From a virus, in the IMG/VR virus record IMGVR_UViG_3300027734_000116, positions 1 through 46,046 of that record: a stretch of 46,046 nt of DNA, one strand, 5' to 3'. Under the pieces are notes generated by a model. The model ran no database searches and was not told the origin of the DNA. It saw only the letters and a program-made list of their open reading frames with translations. The translations under genes were made by a program, and so were the position numbers. This document shows positions 8,719 to 17,363 of this stretch, in pieces. How positions within the stretch are numbered: the first letter of the stretch is position 1; the number at the start of each line of letters is the position of its first letter.

Positions 8719-11304
8719 TTACTTACTCTTCGATCCTCTATTACGTGCATTTATCTTTGCAATCTCTAAATCATTATCTTGATTTTTAAGATCTGCATCT
8801 ATCTTTCTGTTCTCTACAGCTATTTTTTCTTTACCTAATTGATTCTTTCCTTGAATATCCTTCATCTTAGTTTCATAATCTTTAGTTGCGTTATTTGTTT
8901 CTGCAGCAAGCTTAGTCATTTCAAGAACGTCAGGAGTACCAGAGATATCAGCATCTACTAATGGGCCTGCTTTAGATTCAGCTGCAATCAATGCAATTTG
9001 TACCTTATTGATTCTATCTAGCTCGTTTTGATAATCATCATGTGCTATTTTCTCAGCTTGCATCTGTTGAGCTTGTTGTATTTGTTCTTGAGCAATTTGT
9101 TTTTGTTGATCAAGTTGTTGTTGCTGTTGTTGCATCTTCTGATCTTCAAGTTGTTGCTGACGCTCTTTAAGAGTCTTGAACACTTTCTTCATCTGACGAA
9201 CAGAGTTTGTAGAATAAAGCTCAATGACATCATGTAAGCTTCCACCATTCTGAAGAACAGCTTGAGACAATCCTCTGATCTCATTGAACATCTTCTGATC
9301 TTCTGGACGATTAGTTAAGAATACTTTAAGATCTCTGAATTTAAGATCTGTTCCATTAACTTGTACAAATGCAGATTCTCCTTCAGATGTTATGTATGAT
9401 ATAGTTGATTGAGGCTTTTTAGCTTCAACATATAAAGATGCATCTATAATAGCTTGATACACTTGGCCTAACACATACTCGTGTGCTACAAACAATGGCT
9501 CTGTCTGTGAATAACTTTGTGTGATTGCAGCATTAGTACCTGTAGCAGTTTCAGAAGCTGAGACAGATCCTAAACGTTGTTTAGACATACCAATTAGTTC
9601 CCAACACTCATTCTTTAATTGTTGAGCTAATGTGTAACGAGATTGAATCTCTTGCGTACGTGTCATATCAATATCCCTAAACTGATTGAATGAGCTTGGA
9701 GATTTTAAGTTCTCTGGAGAGTCATCAATAAATACAACACCTCTGTTACGAGCTTCCATCTCCCAGATATCAAGAGCATCTTGTGCATCTCCATCTTTAG
9801 GAATAGGAATATGTCTAATAGACATCAATTGCACCTTACCAATTTCTTTTTCAAGAAGTTTATAAAGTTGGTTCATACAAACATTGTAAAGAACCTGGAA
9901 TGGTTTCATTAAGTCTACTAAAGACTTTGCCTCTGTATTTTTAATCTCATGCACCAATCCAATAATAGGACAGTAGTTTAATAACTTGAATGGTTTGATG
10001 TGGTAGATATCTGGTCCAATCTTAATACCTTGATACCATTGATTAATCCATCCCCACTCTAATGAGATCTGTGTAGGGATAGTGTTGCTTTTATAATTCT
10101 CGTCAACTAACGTTGATTGCTCATTACCCATCTCATCAAGATAGATGAGCTTACCAATCTTCTTTTTAGAAATCCAATACGCTCTTACTACTACATACTT
10201 GTATCCAAATGAAGACACATTTGATGTTAAGCCCAAGAAGTCTTGTAAGCCATCATCGTTCTGTTTCATCTCAGACTCAATCATCATACGAGTCTGAAGA
10301 ACAAGTGGGTCGAATGTATCGTATTGAATTGAATCAATACCATTACCTGCCTCTGGATTACCAAGGTTAGACTCACGAACATTAATTAAACCATAGTCTT
10401 GTAATGATGATCTTAAGTGATCAATCTCATCTTTAGTAAGATCAGGAATGCTCTCAATAATCTCAGACAATTCCATAACCTGTACAGTGCCAGCAGCATA
10501 CGCACCTTGAGCACGTCCTGTTGGATCTGATACATATTTACGATCTGGTGTAGATAGGAACCAAGTGTTCTTTGGATTGGCTACTTCTATATTATATCCA
10601 AGCTTAGAGTTATCTTCATATATATGATAGAACTCACGAGCAGAAATTAACATATCTCTGAATGCATCCTCACTCTTCTCCTTCATTGTGAAATCTGCTT
10701 TCTGACATGTAAGCACATGGTTAGCCCATTTCTCTGCAATAGATGTATATGAATCAAGCTCATCTTTGACTTGTTCTAAAGTCATTTGTTCAAGTTGCTC
10801 ACCATCAATTTCTTCTCCTTGCATGGCAGCTTTTTCAAGAATCTTTTGCTTAGCTGTATTTATAACATACTCTTGAAGTATGCCTGTCTTGAATTCTAAT
10901 TCTTCTGCTTTTGAATCATCATCAAATGCTTTAACTCTAAATGCATCAGGACGTTTTGATATCTCACCAACCAACTCATTTAAAGGAGTGGTGATGATAG
11001 AATACATCTTTACATAGGCTGGTAATTCTAGATCAGCTGTCAACATATCTGTGAAGCTTTTCACCTGAGGAGCTGACTGATAAAAATCCTCCATACGAAG
11101 GATGCCTTTAACAAGATCATAGTTTTTAACAAACGTATCTCTATTCTTTACGTACTCAGCATAGGACTTATTAGCAAAATAGTCCATTGTATTCTTGATC
11201 CAACTCTCATCCATTTTCTCCTTCTCAGTTTTGAACTGATCAGGAAAGATGTTCAGATAAGCATATCTGATGGTCGCATCTTTGGTATATCTAATAATTG
11301 CCAT
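8719..11304 (-). CDS. Portal protein
   Basis: The product has 861 residues, large for a portal but in keeping with crAss-like portals. It follows the large terminase directly (start overlaps the terminase stop by one base). The body is mixed alpha/beta. Residues about 690-861 are a Gln-rich coiled coil (QKMQQQQQQLDQQKQIAQEQ) ending in a basic tail (NARNRGSKSK). It would form the dodecameric gate at the capsid vertex through which DNA is packaged and ejected. The extended Gln-rich C-terminus could be a barrel or bind cargo. The call rests on position, size and recalled resemblance. Confidence 0.75.
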   Translation of the reverse strand: MAIIRYTKDATIRYAYLNIFPDQFKTEKEKMDESWIKNTMDYFANKSYAEYVKNRDTFVKNYDLVKGILRMEDFYQSAPQVKSFTDMLTADLELPAYVKMYSIITTPLNELVGEISKRPDAFRVKAFDDDSKAEELEFKTGILQEYVINTAKQKILEKAAMQGEEIDGEQLEQMTLEQVKDELDSYTSIAEKWANHVLTCQKADFTMKEKSEDAFRDMLISAREFYHIYEDNSKLGYNIEVANPKNTWFLSTPDRKYVSDPTGRAQGAYAAGTVQVMELSEIIESIPDLTKDEIDHLRSSLQDYGLINVRESNLGNPEAGNGIDSIQYDTFDPLVLQTRMMIESEMKQNDDGLQDFLGLTSNVSSFGYKYVVVRAYWISKKKIGKLIYLDEMGNEQSTLVDENYKSNTIPTQISLEWGWINQWYQGIKIGPDIYHIKPFKLLNYCPIIGLVHEIKNTEAKSLVDLMKPFQVLYNVCMNQLYKLLEKEIGKVQLMSIRHIPIPKDGDAQDALDIWEMEARNRGVVFIDDSPENLKSPSSFNQFRDIDMTRTQEIQSRYTLAQQLKNECWELIGMSKQRLGSVSASETATGTNAAITQSYSQTEPLFVAHEYVLGQVYQAIIDASLYVEAKKPQSTISYITSEGESAFVQVNGTDLKFRDLKVFLTNRPEDQKMFNEIRGLSQAVLQNGGSLHDVIELYSTNSVRQMKKVFKTLKERQQQLEDQKMQQQQQQLDQQKQIAQEQIQQAQQMQAEKIAHDDYQNELDRINKVQIALIAAESKAGPLVDADISGTPDVLEMTKLAAETNNATKDYETKMKDIQGKNQLGKEKIAVENRKIDADLKNQDNDLEIAKINARNRGSKSK

Positions 11305-13328
11305 TATGTAAACAGTTTTTGTTTAGGTCTATTATTGAAAAGCCCTCTAGACTCTTCAAACAATTTATTTTTCTTAATTCTTGAATGCATAGCCATTACT
11401 CTAGCATCTCCTGAAGATCCCACTCTTCCCATAATAGGATCCATCTTCATAGCTAATGCTACTGCTAATTCAGCTGCGATGATTCTATCAAAGTTACCAT
11501 CTTCATTATACTGAATCATTTCTTCCAAAAGTACAGGGTCAAATATCTTAACCATACCTTTCTTTTCACTAATAATTTCTCCTGCTTCATTCTTTTCAAC
11601 AAGCAGAGTTTGTTCTGTATATTTCTTAAGACATCCATGTAGGAAGTCTCTTATTTTTTCTGCTGAACGATGTATACCATAGTCACGTCTCACAGTAGTA
11701 TTAGGTACCACTTCTTTTAACCATTCAGGTTGTTTCTCTAAATAGTGAGCATCATTCTTAGAAATCATGTAATCAATAAATGAAACCTCATCATTCTCAC
11801 ACAATGCTCTAGCATTATAATATTTAATCAAGAGTCTAGCTTGTTCTTCCCAAACTTCCTTCTTATCAGGACGAGCACAATACGAGGCTACAAACATATC
11901 TTGATACTTCTCTCCTGTAATTGCATGCATTCTCTTATAGATGTATACAGCTCCCAATGATGTTGAATAAGCAGCTTTACCTTGACGATATGGATCGACT
12001 CCAGCTACATATAATCCATAAGGAGGATTCTCTACAGGAAACTCATATATAACTATAGGAGCATCCTTATGATCTGTATTCTTAAGAGGGAAGTTGGTGA
12101 TGGGCAATTTGTCTGTAAACTCATGCTTTATACCATCGCCATCATCATATAGCACAACAGGTGTACCAGTACGTTCATTAGCTAGAAGTCTGGCCTTTTG
12201 TCGTTTTGCTCCCTCTATATCAAATATATTAGAATCTTCATTTAAAAATATATCATCCACTTCTTGTGGATAGTACATCTTCTCTTTTAAATATGCAAGT
12301 CTATCACCAGCCCTTTTAAGTCTTTCAAGATTATCATTGGTTATCTTTGTAGCTAGTTCTTCATCAGACACTAACATCCTTACATTATGTAAATCATTCT
12401 TCTTTGGTAGATCTAAATATGCACCAAGAGAACTTTCATACTTGGCCTCCATCCTAAACTTGTGAGAGATGAATAGTCCATGTATACGTTTTTCATCTTT
12501 AGCATTATTGTATTCTAAGAAGTTATAGTTGCCAACATCGAACATTAAGCTCTTGGCATCCATAAATTTCTTCATATCCCCACCAGTCCCAGTAAGAATT
12601 GGTGAGCAGCCCCAGCCAAAGGGTGTTGTGAAACCAGGCACAGCTGCTTGAAAGCCTCGTAGGAAATTTCCTTTACCAATTTCATCTATAATTAATCTTC
12701 TAGGTTTTGTACCAGCAATAGCTTCTTCGTTATTACCTTCGTCTAAGTTACGTATTAATATCTGCGAGAAGGGAATACGTTCTCCTCCTCTTGTCTTTAC
12801 ACCAAGCGTCACTTGGTTCTTCCAATTATCCTCTACACGTTGCCATTTCCAGGCTTCTGGTAGATAGTTTAATCCTTTGTCAATCTTATCTGTAATAAGC
12901 TTAATATCTGCTGCATTCAAACCAGCAATAATGTTCTGCGAGTTCTCATCAAAGGTTGCCCCATGTGACACATACGATGCCTCTAGAACAGACTTAGCAA
13001 AACGTCGAATACCAAGGATAACTAATCCCTTTTTCTCCTTCTGTGCTCTATCAATCTCAGAGCTCACAATCCACTCATTATCACGAAGGGATGGATTAGC
13101 ATATTTCTGTGCTATTCTACCATAATCATCTATAACGTCAATCTCTGTATGCCATGCATTAAGATGCCAGTAGAGGAATGGGTTAATGTAGGTGTCTCCC
13201 ATCATACAACCATTCTTACAAAGCTCCTCGTGAAATGCATAAAAAGCATCATACTCAACACTGCCAGGTGTGGGTAGACGCTTCTGATTCATCAGCCAAT
13301 CTTTATAATCGACCTTATGTAGTTTCAT
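11304..13328 (-). CDS. terL: Terminase large subunit
   Basis: The product is a 674-residue packaging motor. The ATPase domain has a Walker A of the phage type, GIRRFAKS (residues 106-113), and a Walker B RLIIDEIGKG (211-220) with the catalytic Glu. The nuclease domain begins near YVAGVDPYRQGK (about residue 440, first acidic residue), with ALCENDEVSFIDYM about 80 residues later and further acidic residues towards the C-terminus. It cuts concatemeric DNA and pumps it through the portal encoded directly downstream. The start at 13328 overlaps the upstream gene by 14 bases. Confidence 0.92.
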   Translation of the reverse strand: MKLHKVDYKDWLMNQKRLPTPGSVEYDAFYAFHEELCKNGCMMGDTYINPFLYWHLNAWHTEIDVIDDYGRIAQKYANPSLRDNEWIVSSEIDRAQKEKKGLVILGIRRFAKSVLEASYVSHGATFDENSQNIIAGLNAADIKLITDKIDKGLNYLPEAWKWQRVEDNWKNQVTLGVKTRGGERIPFSQILIRNLDEGNNEEAIAGTKPRRLIIDEIGKGNFLRGFQAAVPGFTTPFGWGCSPILTGTGGDMKKFMDAKSLMFDVGNYNFLEYNNAKDEKRIHGLFISHKFRMEAKYESSLGAYLDLPKKNDLHNVRMLVSDEELATKITNDNLERLKRAGDRLAYLKEKMYYPQEVDDIFLNEDSNIFDIEGAKRQKARLLANERTGTPVVLYDDGDGIKHEFTDKLPITNFPLKNTDHKDAPIVIYEFPVENPPYGLYVAGVDPYRQGKAAYSTSLGAVYIYKRMHAITGEKYQDMFVASYCARPDKKEVWEEQARLLIKYYNARALCENDEVSFIDYMISKNDAHYLEKQPEWLKEVVPNTTVRRDYGIHRSAEKIRDFLHGCLKKYTEQTLLVEKNEAGEIISEKKGMVKIFDPVLLEEMIQYNEDGNFDRIIAAELAVALAMKMDPIMGRVGSSGDARVMAMHSRIKKNKLFEESRGLFNNRPKQKLFT

Positions 13329-13656
13329 TACGTTGCTTTAACCACTTCTCAGCTTTAGAGCTCATGCTTACGCCACCTCTCACTTCCACTTTAGCCTCTT
13401 CTTTCTCACGTAGTTTATCAACCACCTCAAGAAGAGCTAAATAGTTCTTCATTGTCTCTTGGATGAACTTACCCTGAGCCTCAATAGAGGCAATAACCAT
13501 GGGCATTACACCACCTTTTGTTGTTGGTTTCCACTCAATTCTATCCTTTAGCTCATGCATAGGATTATTATCAACATATGTTCTCCATGATGATAATTGT
13601 TCTTCAGCCCATTCGAGCTCTGTATTAATATATGTAGTTTTCTTTGGTGCTGCCAT
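13315..13656 (-). CDS. Possible small terminase subunit (113 aa)
   Basis: This is a 113-residue, largely helical protein (LEWAEEQLSSWRTYV, IQETMKNYLALLEVVDKLRE) with a basic C-terminus, directly upstream of and overlapping the large terminase gene. Position, size and helical character fit a DNA-recognising small terminase subunit. I do not see a clear helix-turn-helix, so the call is contextual. The GC-rich codons resemble those of the neighbouring terminase start. Confidence 0.45.
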   Translation of the reverse strand: MAAPKKTTYINTELEWAEEQLSSWRTYVDNNPMHELKDRIEWKPTTKGGVMPMVIASIEAQGKFIQETMKNYLALLEVVDKLREKEEAKVEVRGGVSMSSKAEKWLKQRNETT

Positions 13657-13657
13657 G

Positions 13658-13936
13658 TTAGTCTAGGTCTTCTTCGTCTTCATGCAGTATGTTATGTAAC
13701 TGCATTCCATCCTTTATAATCTTATCTATCTCTGATTCATCTGGATGAGGAACATCCATCGTGAGTTGTGCTTTGTATCTAATGAGTGCCCAATGCATCT
13801 CTTTATCTGTTATTCCCCACACATCTTTATATTCATCTAGGGCTGTCTCTATGTGTCTGCCTAGATTATATGTTGGAAAGGCTTCTTTTAATTCTATAAG
13901 AACTGCGAGAATTTTTTCATAGTAGTTTACTTTCAT
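13658..13936 (-). CDS. Small hypothetical protein (92 aa)
   Basis: This is a 92-residue helical, acidic protein (MKVNYYEKILAVLIELKEAF; end LHNILHEDEEDLD) in the packaging operon. It is one base from the possible small terminase gene, and its start ATG overlaps the stop of the upstream gene. I do not recognise it. Similar small acidic helical proteins occur in this place in related phages as far as I recall. Confidence 0.6.
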   Translation of the reverse strand: MKVNYYEKILAVLIELKEAFPTYNLGRHIETALDEYKDVWGITDKEMHWALIRYKAQLTMDVPHPDESEIDKIIKDGMQLHNILHEDEEDLD

Positions 13937-14187
13937 TATATAAGTTGATTAAAATCCTCATCTGTAAGCTTAGTAATTATGTTGATTTCACCACTTTGTA
14001 TTTCATCATCATCATCCAATTCAAAATTATCTATAGCTTCTTGATTGATATATTCTTCTGTAAATATGACAGAGATTCTATTGTCCTTTTCAGATGCTAT
14101 TATATCAATAAAATCTACACCCTTATTATATAAGTCCATAAAGACATCTATAATTTCATCAAGAGGAACCTTCTTTATAATAGCCAT
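13936..14187 (-). CDS. Small acidic hypothetical protein (83 aa)
   Basis: This is an 83-residue acidic protein with an alpha/beta look (MAIIKKVPLDEIIDVFMDLY, then IIASEKDNRISVIFTEEYI) and an Asp/Glu cluster (DDDDEIQSGE). It is packed between neighbours with overlapping stop and start (TAATG-type) downstream and a one-base gap upstream. The function is unknown. Confidence 0.6.
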   Translation of the reverse strand: MAIIKKVPLDEIIDVFMDLYNKGVDFIDIIASEKDNRISVIFTEEYINQEAIDNFELDDDDEIQSGEINIITKLTDEDFNQLI

Positions 14188-14188
14188 C

Positions 14189-14497
14189 CTACATGGTTTG
14201 TTTTTTTAATTTTTCTTCTTCTTCTACTGTGCTCACCATAGGAACCCAATATCTTAATGGACACATGCAAGAAAGACATGCCACCTTAGCTCTTAACATA
14301 CAACCACATTCTGTGCAATGATCATCTGGCCTATTTGTTTGATGATTTTTAGAATGCTTTGGACAAGCTTCGCAGATCTCCAACCTGTCCTTGCTCACTT
14401 GCTCAATTGTTGCTTTCATTTCAGAAGGGGGAATTAACATATTTTTCCAGCCTTCATAGATTTGTTTAAACTGTTTTACTTTATCAAAGTTAATCAT
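14189..14497 (-). CDS. Cys-rich zinc-ribbon-like protein (102 aa)
   Basis: Residues 1-40 are helical. The second half carries three Cys pairs with His: CEACPKH, HCTECGCMLRAKVAC and CLSCMCPLRYW, which fits one or two bound zinc ions. Proteins with this CxxC-PKH...CxxCGC...CPLxxW pattern recur in tailed phages near structural genes; I know no proven role. It overlaps the IHF-like gene by 8 bases, which argues for co-translation in the packaging operon. Confidence 0.65.
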   Translation of the reverse strand: MINFDKVKQFKQIYEGWKNMLIPPSEMKATIEQVSKDRLEICEACPKHSKNHQTNRPDDHCTECGCMLRAKVACLSCMCPLRYWVPMVSTVEEEEKLKKQTM

Positions 14498-14840
14498 GGT
14501 CTATCGTTGGTTTTAATAGATTTATTTGATCGATTGTTTTACTAACTATAACACTAGCTTTCTGTCTTTCTACCTCTGTCTTTGTTTCATCATCCACTGT
14601 GGCTTGAAACGTGTCTCTTTTCCCTATAAGCTTAGCCATCTTTCTGTGAGCTTTTTTAACATTAAGCATAAACTTCCCAAATCCTGATAATTCTACAGAA
14701 TGGTTTACATCCATAGCCTCATTAGCACTCTGGAATTGATGATTGACAACAGCCTCTATCATCTTCTCATTTATAGACAGCTTTACAGCTAATGTCCTTA
14801 TAAGAAACTCCTTATGTGACATACTCTGTGGCTTATTCAT
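14490..14840 (-). CDS. HU/IHF-like DNA-binding protein
   Basis: The 116-residue product has the helical start (KEFLIRTLAVKLSINEKMIE) and the beta-arm signature VELSGFGKFMLNVKKAHRKM, which matches the HU/IHF pattern of a hydrophobic-Gly-Phe-Gly-x-Phe turn followed by a basic arm. A helical tail replaces the usual ending. crAss-like phages carry a conserved IHF-like protein in this part of the genome. It may bend DNA during packaging or act in late transcription. It overlaps both neighbours by 8 bases. Confidence 0.7.
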   Translation of the reverse strand: MNKPQSMSHKEFLIRTLAVKLSINEKMIEAVVNHQFQSANEAMDVNHSVELSGFGKFMLNVKKAHRKMAKLIGKRDTFQATVDDETKTEVERQKASVIVSKTIDQINLLKPTIDHD

Positions 14841-15195
14841 TATGCTCCATCTTTATCTCCAATGTTATGTCATTAGAGAAATTAAGAATTATAACAGGGT
14901 TCACTTTTATCTTGCTGCCATCCTTAACAAACACACCAATTCTTTTCAGCTTTGATATAATGTTGTTAATTGTAGGACTGGTGCTATTGTATTTCTTACA
15001 AAAATCTTCTCGTATACTTGAATAAGAAATGTTCCCACGAATAGCTGTAAATGCTACAAGCTGTATCTCCCTTTGTGTAAGTTTTAAACCATTGACAGTG
15101 GACAATACACTATAATACTTTTCAGCCATTGCATAATTATCCTCTATCTTCCTAAGAAACTTCTGGACAATAATCTTCTTGCTACTGTTTTCCAT
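14833..15195 (-). CDS. Winged-helix-like DNA-binding protein (120 aa)
   Basis: This is the first gene of the leftward operon. Residues 35-95 read as a helix-turn-helix: LTQREIQLVAFTAIRG, then SYSSIREDFCKKYNSTSPTI (turn plus recognition helix), then ISKLKRIGVFVKDGSKIKVN (a wing). This resembles LuxR/MarR-type readers. As the leader gene directly behind a Bacteroidota-type promoter containing a dyad, it is a good candidate for a late-gene activator or autorepressor; that is inference. Confidence 0.65.
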   Translation of the reverse strand: MENSSKKIIVQKFLRKIEDNYAMAEKYYSVLSTVNGLKLTQREIQLVAFTAIRGNISYSSIREDFCKKYNSTSPTINNIISKLKRIGVFVKDGSKIKVNPVIILNFSNDITLEIKMEHNE

Positions 15196-15209
15196 ATTTA
15201 GTTTGGTGG

Positions 15210-15240
15210 CAAATATATGTATATTCCTTGGAATATCAAT
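15210..15240 (-). promoter_or_regulatory. Bacteroidota-type promoter with internal operator-like dyad
   Basis: On the minus strand, TATATTTG (15210-15217) matches the -7 consensus TANNTTTG. ATTG (15237-15240) lies 19 bases upstream, matching the -33 element and its spacing. The spacer holds a perfect dyad, ATATTCC-TT-GGAATAT (15221-15236). The expected start is near 15204, giving a leader of only about nine bases before the ATG at 15195. The dyad placed between the two boxes is where a repressor would block the host polymerase. Confidence 0.65.
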
Positions 15241-15266
15241 GACTGTTATTGATTTCCATTGCTATA

Positions 15267-15416
15267 TTATATATTAAATTTTGTAATTACAAATGAAATC
15301 GTAATTACTAAAAGATGAATATCAAGCCTCTTCATAGAATAATAATGTAACTCCTTAGCTCTAAACTCAAAACCTATCCCAAACTTAGAAATATTATTAA
15401 AACGAATATCTATCAT
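15267..15416 (-). CDS. Possible tiny membrane-associated protein (49 aa)
   Basis: The frame starting at ATG 15416 encodes 49 residues, beginning MIDIRFNNISKFGIGFEF and ending in a hydrophobic stretch (IHLLVITISFVITKF). Tiny phage proteins with an FNKFGIGF-like N-terminus and hydrophobic C-terminus are familiar to me, which supports it. The frame stays open upstream to 15548 but there crosses C-runs and reads as Gly-rich nonsense, so the shorter start is chosen. It sits directly upstream of the operon promoter. Confidence 0.45.
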   Translation of the reverse strand: MIDIRFNNISKFGIGFEFRAKELHYYSMKRLDIHLLVITISFVITKFNI

Positions 15417-15664
15417 GATGTTTCTGTTTACGTGAAAGGAAGCCCCCCCCTTTCCCCCCCAAAGATGAGGAAACTTTTTTGAAATAAAAAATTTGTCAAT
15501 AGGAAATTTTTCATTGGCCCCTCCCCCAAAATTTTTTATAGCCCCCATACCCCTTGTGTCTATGGGAGGGGAGTCCTCATCATATTACAACCCCCAAGGA
15601 AATTAGTGGGATGACGTTATCCCCCTGTCATCATCTAGGCAGATGTTAAATAGCCATAATTATA
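15417..15664. other. Divergence-point spacer with C/G-run cluster
   Basis: No convincing gene is seen. On the plus strand there are C-runs at 15443-15450 (8), 15454-15460 (7), 15518-15521, 15523-15527, 15542-15546, 15550-15553, 15591-15595 and 15621-15625, in an otherwise AT-rich genome. There are also short dyads: CCCATA/TATGGG at 15544-15565 or so, GATGAC/GTCATC around 15610-15632, and CATCT-AGGC-AGATG just after. The minus strand could form G-quadruplexes. This is where leftward and rightward transcription part, so it may be an origin, a packaging site or a promoter region. No TANNTTTG box is seen ahead of the first rightward gene. Confidence 0.6.
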
Positions 15665-15865
15665 ATGAAAAATTACCAAAGAGTACAAAGGGTGTTGCAA
15701 GTATTTCTACTAGTCATGTCACTCTTAGCATTAGCACAGATTTGCTATTTAGTTGTAACTAGAGAGTACAGTAACAATCATCTGATTCTGATTGGCATCT
15801 TCTGCATGCCATTGATCATGTCAGTGTTTGTTGCAATTGATTTACTAAAACAAAAACTAAACTAA
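15665..15865 (+). CDS. Small membrane protein, two TM segments (66 aa)
   Basis: This is the first rightward gene. The product has two hydrophobic segments (LQVFLLVMSLLALAQICYLV, about residues 11-30, and LILIGIFCMPLIMSVFVAI, about 41-59) with a short polar loop. It is presumably an inner-membrane protein made early; such proteins often act in superinfection exclusion or host takeover, but nothing specific shows this. It starts in an AT-rich ATAATGAAAAA context. Confidence 0.6.
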   Translation: MKNYQRVQRVLQVFLLVMSLLALAQICYLVVTREYSNNHLILIGIFCMPLIMSVFVAIDLLKQKLN

Positions 15866-15908
15866 CAACTATCCTTGGTAGTGGGAAGGTAAACTACCAT
15901 TCAATACA

Positions 15909-16127
15909 ATGATAGTAAATCCAAGACAGGCTTACAAGATGCTACAATGGCACAGTGTCTATGAAGGCGAATTAGAATCTAATGAAGAAGATGCAGAACT
16001 ATGTGATGCATTAATAGAAGTAATGAAAGATTGTCATGATATTATTCCAGATAATGAATCGAATACATATCACACAATGTACAAGTATTATCAATACCTT
16101 AAATCAATCAATCACTTAAACAATTAA
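15909..16127 (+). CDS. Small hypothetical protein (72 aa)
   Basis: This is a 72-residue, helical and acidic product (YEGELESNEEDAELCDALIE) that I do not recognise. It follows the membrane protein gene after 43 bases and precedes the next gene by 4 bases. Small acidic early proteins in phages often bind host proteins; there is no direct evidence here. Confidence 0.6.
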   Translation: MIVNPRQAYKMLQWHSVYEGELESNEEDAELCDALIEVMKDCHDIIPDNESNTYHTMYKYYQYLKSINHLNN

Positions 16128-16131
16128 ATCA

Positions 16132-16446
16132 ATGAAATTCAGGACAATTATTTATGGATCTTTCGATCAACCAGAAGTATTCACAGCTCATGACGAGCTT
16201 GGTGATATAATAAAAATAGATAAAGAGCTGTTGGAATATCAAACTTACAAAAATGGAGATAAAGAAGACTTTCTCAGATTTCCATTCTATTGCGAAGTTC
16301 GTAGAGCTACCAGTGGTGAACAAGTAGCTCACAAATGCTTCATGTACTCATACGATGCACTTAAATATGCAAATATGGAAATAGATGTATTAGAACATGA
16401 AATACATGAACTACTAGAACAACGTTCATCAAATCAAATCCTTTAA
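16132..16446 (+). CDS. Hypothetical protein (104 aa)
   Basis: The product is 104 residues: a beta-rich N-terminus (MKFRTIIYGSFDQPEVFTAH), a middle with FLRFPFYCEVRRATSGEQVA, and a helical acidic end. The phrase FPFYCEV faintly recalls the KYPFY/LPFYC core of the paralogous family encoded at 16706, 17758 and 18332, so it may be a distant member. The function is unknown. Confidence 0.6.
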   Translation: MKFRTIIYGSFDQPEVFTAHDELGDIIKIDKELLEYQTYKNGDKEDFLRFPFYCEVRRATSGEQVAHKCFMYSYDALKYANMEIDVLEHEIHELLEQRSSNQIL

Positions 16447-16485
16447 TCAATTAAATAAATCAATTCACAATTAAATCAAACACAA

Positions 16486-16662
16486 ATGGAAGTATCAGTT
16501 AGAAAAGAAGAGGGTGTATCAGATGCATACCTTAGAGCACATGAGTCAATTATGATGGCAGTAAAGCTATTTGAGCAACGTTACTTAGATCGTGATGAGC
16601 TATCAAAAATTGTGCTACACGCTGCAGAAAACAGTAAATACTTACTATCACTTAATGATTAA
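16486..16662 (+). CDS. Small hypothetical helical protein (58 aa)
   Basis: The ATG at 16486 is preceded by CAAACACAA, the usual A-rich start context here. The 58-residue product is all-helical and charged (begins MEVSVRKEEGVSDAYLRAHE; ends ENSKYLLSLND). It fills an otherwise empty gap, which supports it. The function is unknown. Confidence 0.55.
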   Translation: MEVSVRKEEGVSDAYLRAHESIMMAVKLFEQRYLDRDELSKIVLHAAENSKYLLSLND

Positions 16663-16705
16663 CAACCAAACCTTTGGCAGAAGAATAAACTGTCGTAATA
16701 AACAA

Positions 16706-17350
16706 ATGAAAGCTTACATAATTCAATCAGGACACTTCTCTCAAGCAGGGAATTTCATGGGATTCTCAGCAAAAGGTGAGAAGATTCACATCTACAAGAA
16801 GGACATTATTAGACTATTTCCACAAGTTGGAATAGTCTATCGATGTTTGGGACGATATGAGAAAGAACTAGTCAAATTACCATTCTACTGTCTAGCAGAA
16901 GAGCAGGAATTTGATTACATGGATCATAATGGACAGAGAACAGGACACAAGTTTACTAGACTCACAGCATTTGTGATAAGTGACAAAAAGTATGAGATCA
17001 AAACTGCAGCAGTTAATAATTATGATTACACTCATCCTTACTCAAGCTACAATAATGATCATCTACTAGATCATATCCACAATCTAAAGATTGATCATGA
17101 GGTATCATACAATAAAATGGCAGAGATGTGCAATGATCTAAGAGAAGAGAATGAAGAGCTAATAGATGAGAACAAAAGGCTCAAGTGGGATCTAGAATAC
17201 TCACAGTCAGAACGTGAGAGACTAGAGCTATTGTGCAAAGAGCTTGAGACTAATAAGTTCACTGAGTCACATAAGACACAGATCAAGATAGCACAATCTG
17301 CTATAGGACTGACTAAGCAAGTACTAGATAAATTAATTAATAACGTTTAA
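16706..17350 (+). CDS. Paralogous family member 1, with coiled-coil extension (214 aa)
   Basis: The start at 16706 (AACAAATGAAAG) is chosen because upstream in-frame codons overlap the 58-residue gene and because MKAYIIQSGHF lines up with the starts of the paralogs. Residues 1-100 match the family pattern (HFSQAGNFMGFSAKGEKIHI, then LPFYCLAEEQEF, then RLTAFV). Residues about 125-214 form a long charged coiled coil not present in the paralogs. The N-terminal pattern suggests a small beta-barrel, perhaps an OB fold; no function is established. Identity to the other two members is low, so common descent is likely but not proven. Confidence 0.65.
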   Translation: MKAYIIQSGHFSQAGNFMGFSAKGEKIHIYKKDIIRLFPQVGIVYRCLGRYEKELVKLPFYCLAEEQEFDYMDHNGQRTGHKFTRLTAFVISDKKYEIKTAAVNNYDYTHPYSSYNNDHLLDHIHNLKIDHEVSYNKMAEMCNDLREENEELIDENKRLKWDLEYSQSERERLELLCKELETNKFTESHKTQIKIAQSAIGLTKQVLDKLINNV

Positions 17351-17363
17351 ACAATAAATAACA

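Noticed and set aside
15417-15548. Longer N-terminus for the 49-residue minus-strand gene
   Set aside because: This part translates the C-run cluster as Gly-rich sequence with no protein-like pattern, so the internal ATG at 15416 is a better start.
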